Notes: generated by a model from the letters alone, not told the origin. Positions 1 through 8,924 are shown, counted from the first letter of the stretch. The stretch is 64,000 bases of DNA from Ferrimonas aestuarii (GCF_005116665.1 NZ_SWCJ01000008.1:88341-152340); one strand, 5' to 3'. Program-made: numbers and translations.

Positions 1-1736
1 TGAATCTACGCGCACTGGCGTTAATGGCGTTGGCGGTATCGTTGTTTTTGGCGTTCAACGCCTTGCGCTTTAGCCTTATTCAGCGTCAGGGGCTCTTTGC
101 TCAGCTTCGAAGTTTGGGGGTATCGGAATCCGCGATTCGGGCGGCGCTGCTGCTTGAGCTGGCGCTGTTGGCGCTTATCGCCGTGCCCATTAGCGCCCTG
201 GCTGGCAGTCAGTTGGCCATCGCCTGGATGCCGCAGATTAACCATACCCTTGCGTCGATATACGGTTTCGAGCAGAGCTTGACGCTGTCGGGATGGGCGA
301 CGCCATTGTGGCTGGCAACCGCGGTGATTTTGGGAGCCTCTGCACTGGTGATGGCCAGCGTGATGCTCGACCCTAAGGTGGCCAAGCAGCTGCGCCTTTC
401 TGAGCATCATCGTCGCAATCGACTCAACAATCGCCACTTAGCTATTGGTGCCATGGTCGTGATGGCCGTGGTGGTCGTGGCCAGTCAATGGATAAGCTCC
501 ACCACGCCCGCGCTACTTCTGTGCGCTTTGGTGCTGCTGGTTGGCGCGCTGTGCACGCCGCCTTGGCTGGCATTTTGTTGTCAAAAGCTGAAACGAGTGC
601 GAGTAAAACACCCGTTAGCCCGCTGGCTTATCTCCGATCTTGAGGAGCAGCAGCGCACCATCAGCGTGGCCATGGTGGCGATCATGTTGGCGCTGGCTGC
701 TGCCATTGGCATGCGCATGGTGGTGGGCAGTTTTGAGTTGGCGCTGGGAGGGTATCTGAACCAGCGTATTAATGCCGATCTCTATCTGCGGCCCACCCCG
801 GGAGAGCACCCATTGTGGATGGAGCGTTTGTCGAGTCTGGAGGGGGTTGAGCGCATTAGCCCTTTCGCCCATCAAAAAGCCACCATCGCCGGTGTTGAGG
901 GCAGCATCGCCAGCCTTGGAGATGAGGCTGAGCATTACTACCATCTACCTTTGAAAGTCGCACAGGATGATTGGCAGCAGGGGCTGTTTCAGCAAGGGTG
1001 CTTGGTCAATGAACGCACTGAGTTGTTGCAATCTCTTCGCCTCGGGCAGTCTCTCACCTTGTCGATAAACGGCAACGCCCATCGCTGTCGGTTGGTGGGC
1101 GTTTACTTTGATTACGGTAACTTGAGGGGACAGGCGTTTGTGAGTGAGCAAACCCTGTCGAGCTGGCTGTCAGCGCAGCAAGTTGAGATGCCTTACGGTG
1201 GCTACAGTCTGGTGGTGGCACCGGAGTTTCGTCAGCAAAATTACGAGGCGCTGCTCAACTGGTTGCCTGAGTCCCAAGTGATTGCGCGCGAGGGGATCAG
1301 GGCCATCGCCACCAAGTTATTTCAGCAAACCTTTTCGGTGACTGTCGCCTTGAACATTTTGACCTTGGTGGTGGCCGCGGTGGGGCTATTCGCGTCACTG
1401 TCTTCCTTAGAGCAGCATCGCCTTGGCCAGTTTGCCACCCTGTTGTCCATGGGAATAAGCCGGGGACAGTTGCTGCTGGCTCAGTTGACCCAACTGCTGA
1501 TCATCTGCTGTTGTGCCTTATTTGTGGCTCTGCCCCTTGGAGTGAGCTTAGGTTATCTGCTGCTGAACTTGGTGAATCGGGTGGCGTTTGGCTGGACCAT
1601 GGAGGTTCACCTACTGATAGGGGATTGGCCCGTACTGATCACCAGTTTGATGCTGGCGCTCACCTTGGCAGCCATCTGGCCTTTGTGGCGTCTTAGCCGC
1701 CAATCCACCGCCAATCAGCTCAAGGAGGGCGCATGA
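1..1736 (+). CDS. ABC transporter permease, FtsX/MacB-like (5' end outside window)
   Basis: The reading frame is open from the first bases of the window, so the start lies upstream; about 577 residues are visible. Hydrophobic segments occur near the visible N-terminus and at the C-terminal end, separated by a large soluble region. The last ~120 residues form a typical FtsX domain (helix beginning VTVALNILTLVVAAVGLFAS, then two more helices). This is the architecture of eight-helix FtsX-type permeases of the AttF/AttG, LolC or MacB kind, which couple ATP hydrolysis to envelope lipoprotein or substrate handling rather than import. The stop overlaps the start of the next gene by 4 bp, an AttH-like lipoprotein, so this is probably the permease of an att-type export system. 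The substrate is unknown and the ATPase would be expected upstream. Confidence 0.85.
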   Translation, partial: NLRALALMALAVSLFLAFNALRFSLIQRQGLFAQLRSLGVSESAIRAALLLELALLALIAVPISALAGSQLAIAWMPQINHTLASIYGFEQSLTLSGWATPLWLATAVILGASALVMASVMLDPKVAKQLRLSEHHRRNRLNNRHLAIGAMVVMAVVVVASQWISSTTPALLLCALVLLVGALCTPPWLAFCCQKLKRVRVKHPLARWLISDLEEQQRTISVAMVAIMLALAAAIGMRMVVGSFELALGGYLNQRINADLYLRPTPGEHPLWMERLSSLEGVERISPFAHQKATIAGVEGSIASLGDEAEHYYHLPLKVAQDDWQQGLFQQGCLVNERTELLQSLRLGQSLTLSINGNAHRCRLVGVYFDYGNLRGQAFVSEQTLSSWLSAQQVEMPYGGYSLVVAPEFRQQNYEALLNWLPESQVIAREGIRAIATKLFQQTFSVTVALNILTLVVAAVGLFASLSSLEQHRLGQFATLLSMGISRGQLLLAQLTQLLIICCCALFVALPLGVSLGYLLLNLVNRVAFGWTMEVHLLIGDWPVLITSLMLALTLAAIWPLWRLSRQSTANQLKEGA

Positions 1737-2833
1737 AGTTTCAAGCTGTAATCTGGTTAGTATTGGCGCTGCTTCTGGCGGGATGTCAGCCACAGTTCGA
1801 AGAGCTTGCCCGTAACGACGACAGTGGCGCTTGGTTCTCCGGCTTGCAAGGAGACAATGAGCTGCGCCTTGGGGAGCTCAATTTACGGCCGGTAACGTCA
1901 GACTATCGCCTCAGTTTCCCAAAAGATCACGGCGCTCATCCAGACTACGGGTTGGAATGGTGGTACCTGACCGCCAACTTAAACAGCGATAAAGGCCATA
2001 ACCTCGCGCTGCAGTGGACGCTGTTTCGAACTAAAGTCTCTAACCGCGATAACGAGTGGGACGACGGTCAACTGTGGTTTGCGCACTTGGCGATGGAGGT
2101 TGATGGCAAACACCATGCGCTGGAGCGCTGGGCTCGAGGCGGCAGTGGTCAGGCAGGGGGTGTGCCTGAACCGTTTTCCGCATGGCTAGATGATTGGCAG
2201 CTGGCATCTGTAGGACAGGAATTTTTGCCCCTAGCGCTCACAGCCAACAGTGAACTTGGCAACCTTAGTTTGACCCTGAGTGATAGTCCCATCGTGCTTC
2301 ATGGCAAACAGGGTTTCAGTCAGAAAACCCCAAACCCAGAAAATGCCTCTCACTATTACAGCTTGCCTCATTTACGTGCTCAAGGGCGGTGGCGAGAGCC
2401 AGATACCGGCCGGGAATTGGCGATCAGTGGTCAGGCTTGGATAGACCGTGAGTGGTCAAGTGGACTAATGGACTCGAAGTATCAGGGCTGGGATTGGTTG
2501 TCGCTGCATCTGGATGATGGACGGGCGTTGATGTTGTTTCGCATGCGCGGTCAGCCCGATTATTACTCTGGAAGCCTTATCTCCGCTGACGGCCAGGTGA
2601 CACAGTTGGACAAAGCCGCGGTGGATTGGCAGATAACAAAAAGGGTTAATCTGGATGGCAGTGACTATCCCGTGGGTTGGGGACTGTCTTTGCCTGAGCA
2701 CAATCTGACGGGTGAGATTCGAACCTTGAGTGACGATCAGCGAAATCAGTTGCGGTTTGCCTATTGGGAGGGGCCGGTTACCGCCACGGGCACCCTGTCT
2801 GGAGAGGGCTTTATCGAAATGACTGGATACTGA
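1733..2833 (+). CDS. AttH/CrtC-type lipocalin-like lipoprotein
   Basis: The product is 366 residues. The N-terminus MKFQAVIWLVLALLLAGC is a lipoprotein signal with lipobox LLAGC, so the mature protein is probably membrane anchored on the periplasmic side. From about residue 60 it matches the AttH/CrtC (hydroxyneurosporene synthase-like) double-lipocalin fold; EWWYLTANL and a later GWDWLSLHLDDGRALMLFRM segment are the recognisable blocks. Family members have been linked to isoprenoid or hydrophobic ligands, but the ligand here is unknown. Translation is coupled to the upstream FtsX-type permease through an ATGA overlap. That matches the att(E)FGH arrangement, in which a permease pair and an ATPase work with this lipoprotein. 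Carotenoid hydratase activity is unlikely because no carotenoid genes are nearby. Confidence 0.82.
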   Translation: MKFQAVIWLVLALLLAGCQPQFEELARNDDSGAWFSGLQGDNELRLGELNLRPVTSDYRLSFPKDHGAHPDYGLEWWYLTANLNSDKGHNLALQWTLFRTKVSNRDNEWDDGQLWFAHLAMEVDGKHHALERWARGGSGQAGGVPEPFSAWLDDWQLASVGQEFLPLALTANSELGNLSLTLSDSPIVLHGKQGFSQKTPNPENASHYYSLPHLRAQGRWREPDTGRELAISGQAWIDREWSSGLMDSKYQGWDWLSLHLDDGRALMLFRMRGQPDYYSGSLISADGQVTQLDKAAVDWQITKRVNLDGSDYPVGWGLSLPEHNLTGEIRTLSDDQRNQLRFAYWEGPVTATGTLSGEGFIEMTGY

Positions 2834-2857
2834 TTCGAAATGACCTGAGTATCCAGT
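2822..2857. repeat. Perfect 10-bp inverted repeat spanning the attH stop codon
   Basis: ACTGGATACT (2822-2831) and AGTATCCAGT (2848-2857) are exact reverse complements around a 16-nt loop. The left arm includes the last codons and the stop region of the AttH-like gene. No long U tract follows on the + strand (only TTTC), so it is a weak candidate for a rho-independent terminator and may instead be an mRNA-end hairpin. Confidence 0.45.
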
Positions 2858-2944
2858 TTCAAAGACTGTGATTTAAATCCTACGAGTTTCCCAACATCAT
2901 CGTAATAATGCAGCGTTGGCATTTTTTTGGTTTTGGGAACCCAC

Positions 2945-4177
2945 ATGGATAAGTTGTTGGATCGCTTTTTACATTACGTCACTTTTGATACTCAGTCGGA
3001 TGCAAGCAGTAAATCTTGCCCAAGCACTCGAGGGCAGCTGCGTTTGGCGGAAGCCTTGGCGGATGAGTTACAGACCTTAGGTATGGACGACGTCAGTCTA
3101 GACAGCAATGGCTATGTGATGGCCACGTTGCCCGGTAATACGCCTAACGTGCCCACCATCGGCTTTATTGCTCATATGGATACGGCGCCAGATGCATCCG
3201 GCAAAGACGTAAAACCGCAGCGATTCGACAATTATCAAGGGCAGGTGATTACGCTTAATGATGTGGGCGATAAGCTGGACCCAGCTCAGTACCCGGTGCT
3301 GTCCGAGTTAATTGGCCAAACCCTGATCACCACAGATGGCACCACCTTGTTGGGAGCCGATAACAAAGCGGGCATCGCCGAGATCATCACTGCCATGATG
3401 GTGCTCAAGCAAAATCCCGATATTCCCCATGGCGACATTCGCATTGGCTTCACGCCGGATGAAGAGATTGGCCGAGGTGCCAACGCTTTTGATGTGGAGG
3501 CCTTTGGTGCCCAGTGGGCTTACACCATTGATGGTGGTCCGGTTGGGGAGCTTGAGTTTGAAAACTTCAACGCCGCCAGCGCGAAGCTCACGTTTACTGG
3601 TAACTCGGTGCACCCAGGTACGGCGAAAGGAAAACTGGTAAATGCACTAACTTTAGCGACCCGTTTCCATCAACAGATGCCCATGAGCGAAACCCCAGAG
3701 CACACCGAAGGCTATGAGGGTTTTTACCACCTAATCAACATCTCTGGCGGCACCGCCGAAGCCAGTCTCTCCTACATTGTTCGCGATTTTTGTCAGGATT
3801 CCCTTGCTCGCCGTAAAGCCTACCTAGAAAAGCAGGCTCAAGCGTTTACCGAACAAGGTGTGCCCTGCCAACTGGAGTGGGAGGATGGCTATCGGAACAT
3901 GAAAACCGAAGTGGAACCTCACCCTCACATTATCGAACTTGCCCAAAAGGCCATGGAAAGTGTAGGGGTTAAGCCAGAGATAAAACCTATTCGAGGTGGC
4001 ACTGATGGTGCAGTGCTCTCCTATATGGGCCTTCCTTGTCCGAATATCTTTACTGGCGGATATAACTTCCATGGTAAGCACGAATTTATTACCTTAGAGG
4101 GGATGGAATTCGCGGTGAAGACCATCGTTAAGTTGTGTCAATTAACTGCGGAGTCCAGAGAACTTAGTTCAAAATAG
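2945..4177 (+). CDS. pepT: Peptidase T (tripeptide aminopeptidase)
   Basis: The product is 410 residues, close to the ~408 of E. coli PepT. It is a cytosolic M20B metallopeptidase that removes the N-terminal residue from tripeptides. The di-zinc site is recognisable in order: AHMDTAPD (His77/Asp79), [13 protein letters not shown] (bridging Asp), [10 protein letters not shown] (catalytic and ligand Glu), [15 protein letters not shown] (Asp) and the C-terminal YNFHGKHEF (His). The start at ATG 2945 gives the family-typical [18 protein letters not shown]; an in-frame upstream start would add six atypical residues. The ribosome binding site (GGGA, 2934-2937) is weak. It stands as an independent unit 111 bp after the AttH-like gene. 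Confidence 0.95.
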   Translation: MDKLLDRFLHYVTFDTQSDASSKSCPSTRGQLRLAEALADELQTLGMDDVSLDSNGYVMATLPGNTPNVPTIGFIAHMDTAPDASGKDVKPQRFDNYQGQVITLNDVGDKLDPAQYPVLSELIGQTLITTDGTTLLGADNKAGIAEIITAMMVLKQNPDIPHGDIRIGFTPDEEIGRGANAFDVEAFGAQWAYTIDGGPVGELEFENFNAASAKLTFTGNSVHPGTAKGKLVNALTLATRFHQQMPMSETPEHTEGYEGFYHLINISGGTAEASLSYIVRDFCQDSLARRKAYLEKQAQAFTEQGVPCQLEWEDGYRNMKTEVEPHPHIIELAQKAMESVGVKPEIKPIRGGTDGAVLSYMGLPCPNIFTGGYNFHGKHEFITLEGMEFAVKTIVKLCQLTAESRELSSK

Positions 4178-4194
4178 GTGAATAGAGAGGGCCG

Positions 4195-4524
4195 ATGTTT
4201 GTTGCAATATTAGAGGTTTACCCCTCAGCAACCGGGAAAACTCAGTTACTGGGTTTGATGCGTCGACTTCTCGAGCTGATAAACGAACAATCTGGATTGG
4301 TCTCGGTAGAGCGATTCCAGAGTCTGCTGGATCAAGACAAGCTGATGAGCTTGTCTTTCTGGCGAAGTCGCGAGGAGTTAGAGGCGTGGCGCCTGTACCT
4401 TGAGCAGGTAGTCAATGACGACGAGCACTTCAAAGGATTGATACACCACTACCAACTGCGCATCAGTGAAGTGCTGGATCAGCATCACGGCCATGCGGCG
4501 CAGAACCGCAAAGCGTATGCGTAA
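4195..4524 (+). CDS. Antibiotic biosynthesis monooxygenase (ABM)-domain protein
   Basis: A 109-residue protein made of one dimeric alpha-beta barrel (ABM) unit. It starts MFVAILEVYP, has a central LSFWRSREELEAWR block typical of the fold, and ends with a helix and strand HHYQLRISEVL. Members include quinone monooxygenases (YgiN), heme-degrading enzymes and many uncharacterised proteins. The FWR...AWR...YQLRI pattern is the variant annotated as an ABM-family monooxygenase of unknown substrate. It lies 17 bp after pepT and probably shares its transcript. The fold is well supported; catalytic activity is not established. Confidence 0.8.
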   Translation: MFVAILEVYPSATGKTQLLGLMRRLLELINEQSGLVSVERFQSLLDQDKLMSLSFWRSREELEAWRLYLEQVVNDDEHFKGLIHHYQLRISEVLDQHHGHAAQNRKAYA

Positions 4525-4616
4525 TGTTGTTCGAAAGGGTTTGCTTGTATTTTGATTGAAATGTGAAGCGGCTCTCACTACCCTGAGTTGAAAGATTGTG
4601 ACTTGGGGTAGTGGTT

Positions 4617-5366
4617 ATGATTTGGAACGATAAGGATGTTTCCCCTTTGTGGTGGTCGGTTTTGGCATTGATGCTGATTGCCGCCATCTCTCTTAATCTG
4701 CCAAGCCTACTGCGCTCGCAGCCCAGTATCTCCTCGCAAACACCCCCACTGCCTCAGGTTGAGTATTCTGCCTCTCGTGCACCCTTGGCACCGCAGGATC
4801 TATCTGTAGAGCCCCTAAGCAGTAATCTCTGGCGACTGGCTCAGGCGTTGGTGATTGGTATCGCCAATTTAAGTCAGCCCCATCAACTTGAACCAAGCTC
4901 TTCATCTCATCCAGTAACGAGCGATGATGGTTCCGCCTTAGAGTTGGCAGTGAGTCAGTTACAACGTGCTCAACGTGAAGATATGGATCTTCAACGAGCG
5001 GCACTGACCGACGGTTGGTGGCGGGATCGCTCTATTTTTCCTCAGCGCTACGAGATCTGGCTAAGTGCACGGCGGGGCATGGATGACGTGTTGGTTTCCC
5101 AAGCGTTGGCCCAGTTAGGCCTACCCAACGCCCTATTTATTGACGCCGTGGCCAGTGCAGCAGTGAGCTCAGAGGTTCAGCCCCAACAGGGTGATCAATT
5201 GCTTGCCATCAACGGTGAGCGGGTCTTTAATCAGGACGATTGGAAACATCATAAGCATCAGCAGGGCGCTGCGGAACTGACGCTACTTAGGAATGGAAAA
5301 GCCATCAGCCTCTGGGTTGAGGATCTCGGCGATCGGTTTCATCTACGTTCTCGAATCATTGAGTAG
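4617..5366 (+). CDS. Membrane-anchored protein with C-terminal PDZ-like domain
   Basis: About 249 residues. One transmembrane segment lies near residues 10-28 (LWWSVLALMLIAAISLNL), then a Ser/Pro/Gln-rich linker, a middle region with no recognised motif, and a PDZ-like end containing QQGDQLLAINGERV and a final strand pair TLLRNGKAISLWVE. The topology (short N-in tail, one helix, periplasmic PDZ) resembles GspC or a site-2-protease-type PDZ adaptor, but no protease motif and no secretion genes are present. ATG 4617 is preferred over GTG 4611 because a GGGG box at 4605-4608 is correctly spaced for it. Function unknown; possibly a scaffold or regulator in the periplasm. Confidence 0.6.
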   Translation: MIWNDKDVSPLWWSVLALMLIAAISLNLPSLLRSQPSISSQTPPLPQVEYSASRAPLAPQDLSVEPLSSNLWRLAQALVIGIANLSQPHQLEPSSSSHPVTSDDGSALELAVSQLQRAQREDMDLQRAALTDGWWRDRSIFPQRYEIWLSARRGMDDVLVSQALAQLGLPNALFIDAVASAAVSSEVQPQQGDQLLAINGERVFNQDDWKHHKHQQGAAELTLLRNGKAISLWVEDLGDRFHLRSRIIE

Positions 5367-5498
5367 GTTTTTCTATCCTATTTCGCTGGCAGCAATACAA
5401 ATTATAAGCGATTCGCTAATGAGATAAGAGGCGGATCACAGCCTGTGATTCCCGCTCGTTTCTCCATCGGTAGCCCCATGCATAATGCAGGCAAATGG

Positions 5499-5515
5499 CC
5501 CCCAATGTTTGGGGG
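5499..5515 (+). promoter_or_regulatory. GC-rich hairpin just upstream of assT
   Basis: CCCCCAA (5499-5505) pairs perfectly with TTGGGGG (5509-5515) over a 3-nt loop, 20 bp before the assT start and 10 bp before its GAGG ribosome binding site. No U tract follows, so it is more likely a leader hairpin than a terminator for the PDZ-protein gene. Function inferred only from position. Confidence 0.35.
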
Positions 5516-5534
5516 TTGCAGCTGAGGTTTATCT

Positions 5535-7301
5535 ATGCACAAGCGAGTCTGGTTGCCACTGCTGGCGGCGTTAGCCATGCCGGTATCGGCAGGTTCTTTA
5601 GAGGGGTTAAAGCCCATTGCGGTTGGTCCGTTGGGCATGGTTGAGATGAACCCTTTTGGGTTAGCACCATTGACGGCCGTGATCAAAGACGCCGGCCATT
5701 CTCTGTCCCAGGTTAAGGTGACGGTAGAGGGTAAGGGTGAGCATGGGGTCGATATCTCCTATCCGGTGGAGGAGCGGACTCTGGCCAACTACGGTGGCGT
5801 TCCGGTGTTTGGCCTCTATCCGAACTACAACAATAGGGTCAAGGTGGAGTACCTATTAGGCGGCAAAGCCCAAACCCATACCTATGAGATCTGGGCCAAT
5901 CAGGTTGATTTTGGCAGTGCTGGAGCCAGTCAGTGGGCGGCGCAGCCTGAAATTAAGGTAAATCAACGTGCACCAGAGATGGCAGACCGCCTCTATCTGG
6001 TGAACTTTACTGGCCCAACGGGCGGTGATGCCCAGTTGGCGCACAACAACCCCACCGGTCCGGGCGCCTTTGCGTGGGATGGCACCCCGCAAATCTTCGT
6101 GACCGATACCCAGGGCGAAATCCGTTGGTACCTAGACCCAAGCATTCACGATGCCAAACAGTATGATATGGCCGGTTACTTAATGGGGCTGCATCAGGTG
6201 GATGGGGGCAAATTGATCTTTGGTCAGGGTCAGAGCTACTACAAGATGGATCTCTTGGGTCGTTTGAGCTTTAAGCGGCCACTCCCAGGGAATTTCATCG
6301 ACTTCTCCCATGAAATACAGCAGATGCCAAATGGCCATCAGTTGATGCGGGTGGCTAAGAAGGACTACCTCACCCCAGAAGGGAAATTGGTAAACACCAT
6401 CCGTGATCACATCATTGAGGTGGACGCCGATGGCTCTTTGGTGCACGTTTGGGATCTCAACACCATTCTTGATCCGTACCGAGACGTTACCCTTTCGGCG
6501 CTGGATATGGGGGCGGTATGCCTTAACGTTAATCTGAAAGACGCCGGCAAACAGATGACCAAAGCCGAGCTGGCAAGTGCGCCTTACGGCGATATTCCTG
6601 GTGTTGGTCCTGGTCGGAACTGGGCACACGTAAACTCCATTGACTATGACGCCAGTGACGACAGCATCATCATCAGTTCGAGACATCAGTCAGCGGTGAT
6701 TAAGATTGGCCGAGATAATCAGGTTAAGTGGATTCTCTCCGATCCCCGCGGCTGGAGTGAGGACTATCAGGACAAGCTGCTTACCCCCATCGGAGCGGAT
6801 GGCCAACCCCTAAGTTGCTTTAAGGGGAAGTGCCAAGGCGAGTTTGATTGGAGCTGGACCCAGCACACGGCTTACTTGACCCCTAAGGGCACACTGTCGG
6901 TCTTCGACAATGGCGATGGACGTCATAATCGTCAACCGATGTTTGCTAAAGACAAATACAGCCGCGCCGTGGAATACCGCATCGATGAGCAGAAGATGAC
7001 CGTAGAGCAGGTTTGGGATTATGGTAAGGAGCGCGGTTGGGAGTGGTATTCGCCGGTGACCTCCATTGTGGAGTACCAAGAGGATCATGATTCCATGATG
7101 GTGTATTCGGCTTCGGCCATGCTGTTTGGCGTAGGTGGCGGTTTAGGTAACTTCAAGCACAGTGAAGGGGCGGGCATCGTGAAATCCAATCTGGTGGAGC
7201 TTAAATACGGCACCGACGAGGTGTTGGTGGACATGGACATTAACTCCAACCGCCTTGGTGCTACCGGCTACCGTGCGGTGGTGATTAAGCCAGAGTTCTA
7301 A
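5535..7301 (+). CDS. assT: Periplasmic arylsulfate sulfotransferase
   Basis: 588 residues, with signal peptide MHKRVWLPLLAALAMPVSA and cleavage near residue 19. It matches the two-domain AssT family: an N-terminal beta-sandwich (about 25-120) and a six-bladed propeller. AssT transfers sulfate between phenolic donors and acceptors through a sulfated histidine. His444 in WSWTQHTAYL is the likely equivalent of catalytic His436 of E. coli AssT. Cys428 and Cys433 (SCFKGKC) sit where the E. coli enzyme has its essential disulfide. The E. coli enzyme is matured by dedicated DsbL/DsbI encoded next to it; no dsb gene is visible here, so general DsbA would have to serve. It appears monocistronic, ending at a strong hairpin. 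The ribosome binding site GAGG is well placed. Confidence 0.9.
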   Translation: MHKRVWLPLLAALAMPVSAGSLEGLKPIAVGPLGMVEMNPFGLAPLTAVIKDAGHSLSQVKVTVEGKGEHGVDISYPVEERTLANYGGVPVFGLYPNYNNRVKVEYLLGGKAQTHTYEIWANQVDFGSAGASQWAAQPEIKVNQRAPEMADRLYLVNFTGPTGGDAQLAHNNPTGPGAFAWDGTPQIFVTDTQGEIRWYLDPSIHDAKQYDMAGYLMGLHQVDGGKLIFGQGQSYYKMDLLGRLSFKRPLPGNFIDFSHEIQQMPNGHQLMRVAKKDYLTPEGKLVNTIRDHIIEVDADGSLVHVWDLNTILDPYRDVTLSALDMGAVCLNVNLKDAGKQMTKAELASAPYGDIPGVGPGRNWAHVNSIDYDASDDSIIISSRHQSAVIKIGRDNQVKWILSDPRGWSEDYQDKLLTPIGADGQPLSCFKGKCQGEFDWSWTQHTAYLTPKGTLSVFDNGDGRHNRQPMFAKDKYSRAVEYRIDEQKMTVEQVWDYGKERGWEWYSPVTSIVEYQEDHDSMMVYSASAMLFGVGGGLGNFKHSEGAGIVKSNLVELKYGTDEVLVDMDINSNRLGATGYRAVVIKPEF

Positions 7302-7329
7302 TGGTATCAACGTAACAATTACCAATGAG

Positions 7330-7352
7330 AAGGGGAGCATGATGCTCCCCTT
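7330..7352. terminator. Bidirectional terminator between assT and CNNM gene
   Basis: An 11-bp perfect stem AAGGGGAGCAT / ATGCTCCCCTT with a single-base centre, followed on the + strand by ATTGTT. It lies between convergent genes and the A/T flanks allow use in both directions. Nearly the same hairpin recurs at 57892-57919. Confidence 0.8.
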
Positions 7353-7378
7353 ATTGTTCGAATTATCTGTGGCTTGGC

Positions 7379-8698
7379 TTAGGATTTGGGCTCGCTGGGC
7401 AGCCGCGTAATTGCGATCTGCTCCAGTCGGTTGCCGGATGCCGATAACACCGTGAAACGCCACTGCTCCCAGTCATAGTAATCCCCCACTTCGGGCATCT
7501 CGCCCAAGCACCACATCAGCATGCCACCAAGGCTTTGGTAGCCCTGTTCCTGTTCATCTGGCAGGGCGTCCAACTCCAACTGATCTTTCATGATCACCAC
7601 GGGGATGGCGGCGTTCATCAGCCAACTGCCTGGGCTACTTTGTATTGACCACAGCTCTGAGGAGGCTTTAGAGAGAAACTCGCCGGTTAGCGCTTCCAGC
7701 AGATCGCTGTGGGTAACGAGCCCCTGAAGATCGCCATATTCATCCACCACAAACACCATGTGTTCGCTGCTGTGGCGGAAAAACTCCAACAGCTGGTTAC
7801 CACTTGAGGCCTCGGAGATAAACACCGGTGCCTGCAGTATGCTTCTAAGGCATTCACAGCGACTGTCGTTTATCCCAGAACGCTGCCCCAATTGCAGCAT
7901 CAGCAGCTGCTTAGCAGAGATCACGCCGATGGGGTTATCGATGTCGCCATCAATCACTGGGAAGCGTTCGTGGTGGAGGCTAAGCAGTCGGTTTAGGTTG
8001 TCATCAAAGGCTTGGGACAGATCAAAGGCCACCATCTCGCTGCGCGGGGTCATCAGTGAGCCCACTTTACGATCGTCTAATCGAAACACGTTACGCACCA
8101 GATCCCGTTCACTGGCTTCGATGGCACCGCTTCGTGAGCCTTCGTCGACCAGCGCGTAGATGTCCTCTTCGGTTACTGATGCCTCCTGAGTATCGCCACT
8201 TTTGCCCAGCAGTTTGAGCAGCAGATCCGTCGACAGTGCCAACAGTGAGACAAAGGGGCGCGTCAAGATGGCCAGTATGGTCAGTGGTCTGGCGACAATG
8301 CGAGCAAAAATCTCAGGGCTTAGCTGTGCCAAGCGCTTGGGCACCAGCTCGCCAACCACGATGGAGAGGTAGGTAATCCCCAACACCACCACCAAGGTTG
8401 AAGTGATGGAGGCGCTGCTGGCAGACATTCCCCATTGTTTTAGGTATTCGGCAAACGGAGCCGCTAGAGCCGCTTCGCCATAGATGCCATTGAGTAGGCC
8501 GATGGCGGTAATGCCGATCTGCACCGTCGACATAAATCGAGTCGGTTCTTCTCCTAGCGCAATGGCGCTGGCGGCGCTGCGGTCGCCTTTGTCTGCCAAT
8601 TTTTGTAGGCGACTTTTTCGCGCTGAGACCAGCGCAATTTCAGACATGGCGAACACGCCATTGAGTAATATCAGTGCCAATAGGATGAGCACATCCAT
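7379..8698 (-). CDS. CNNM (DUF21)/CBS-pair/CorC_HlyC transporter-associated protein
   Basis: 439 residues with the full hemolysin-C/CNNM architecture. An N-terminal DUF21 membrane domain spans about residues 1-190, with four hydrophobic segments starting LILLALILLNGVFAMSEIAL and a conserved VQIGITAIGLLNGIYGE. A CBS pair (about 200-330) includes MTPRSEMVAFD and VVDEYGDLQGLVTHSDLLE, and a CorC_HlyC domain follows at about 345-430. Relatives (YtfL/PaeA, CorC, YfjD, human CNNM) are implicated in Mg2+, Co2+ or polyamine efflux or resistance; despite the 'hemolysin' label, cytotoxicity is not implied. Start ATG is preceded by GGAGAAACC. A 100-bp leader contains nested repeats (8751-8801) that could be regulatory. 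The exact substrate cannot be told from sequence. Confidence 0.88.
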   Translation of the reverse strand: MDVLILLALILLNGVFAMSEIALVSARKSRLQKLADKGDRSAASAIALGEEPTRFMSTVQIGITAIGLLNGIYGEAALAAPFAEYLKQWGMSASSASITSTLVVVLGITYLSIVVGELVPKRLAQLSPEIFARIVARPLTILAILTRPFVSLLALSTDLLLKLLGKSGDTQEASVTEEDIYALVDEGSRSGAIEASERDLVRNVFRLDDRKVGSLMTPRSEMVAFDLSQAFDDNLNRLLSLHHERFPVIDGDIDNPIGVISAKQLLMLQLGQRSGINDSRCECLRSILQAPVFISEASSGNQLLEFFRHSSEHMVFVVDEYGDLQGLVTHSDLLEALTGEFLSKASSELWSIQSSPGSWLMNAAIPVVIMKDQLELDALPDEQEQGYQSLGGMLMWCLGEMPEVGDYYDWEQWRFTVLSASGNRLEQIAITRLPSEPKS

Positions 8699-8750
8699 TC
8701 AAGGTTTCTCCAAATAATGAGGCGAGCGCACTTTGACTGACGAGTGTGGA

Positions 8751-8801
8751 ATCTCAAACGTGATTGTGCAGAGATTGTGCGTTAGATAACGTTTTTGAGA
8801 T
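8751..8801 (-). promoter_or_regulatory. Nested inverted and direct repeats in leader of CNNM gene
   Basis: ATCTCAAACGT (8751-8761) is mirrored by ACGTTTTTGAGAT (8789-8801; the same arm with two extra T). Inside the loop the octamer GATTGTGC occurs twice (8762-8769 and 8773-8780), exactly one helical turn (11 bp) apart. The block lies 53-103 bp upstream of the leftward CNNM start. It could be an operator for a dimeric regulator or a structured leader RNA. Confidence 0.4.
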
Positions 8802-8890
8802 CTGGCTCACCCTAGGAGAATCATTTTAGTATTCATGTGGGGCAAGTTGTGGCAGCGATGCAAAGGGGAGGGAATTTAGCAAGATAGGTC

Positions 8891-8913
8891 AGCAGCAGAG
8901 GGGCTCTGCTGCT
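8891..8913 (-). terminator. Probable terminator after the small secreted protein gene
   Basis: AGCAGCAGAG (8891-8900) and CTCTGCTGCT (8904-8913) form a perfect 10-bp stem with a GGG loop, 11 bp beyond the stop of the leftward gene at 8925. The following minus-strand sequence is only moderately T-rich, so efficiency is uncertain. Confidence 0.55.
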
Positions 8914-8924
8914 GAGACGAGAGC

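Noticed and set aside
6180..6686. 168-codon antisense frame inside assT
   Set aside because: Shadow of the assT coding frame; composition typical of an antisense translation.
7379..8698. Hemolysin/toxin annotation for the CNNM-CBS protein
   Set aside because: The domain set is that of CNNM/CorC ion-transport proteins; the hemolysin name is historical and not supported by sequence.
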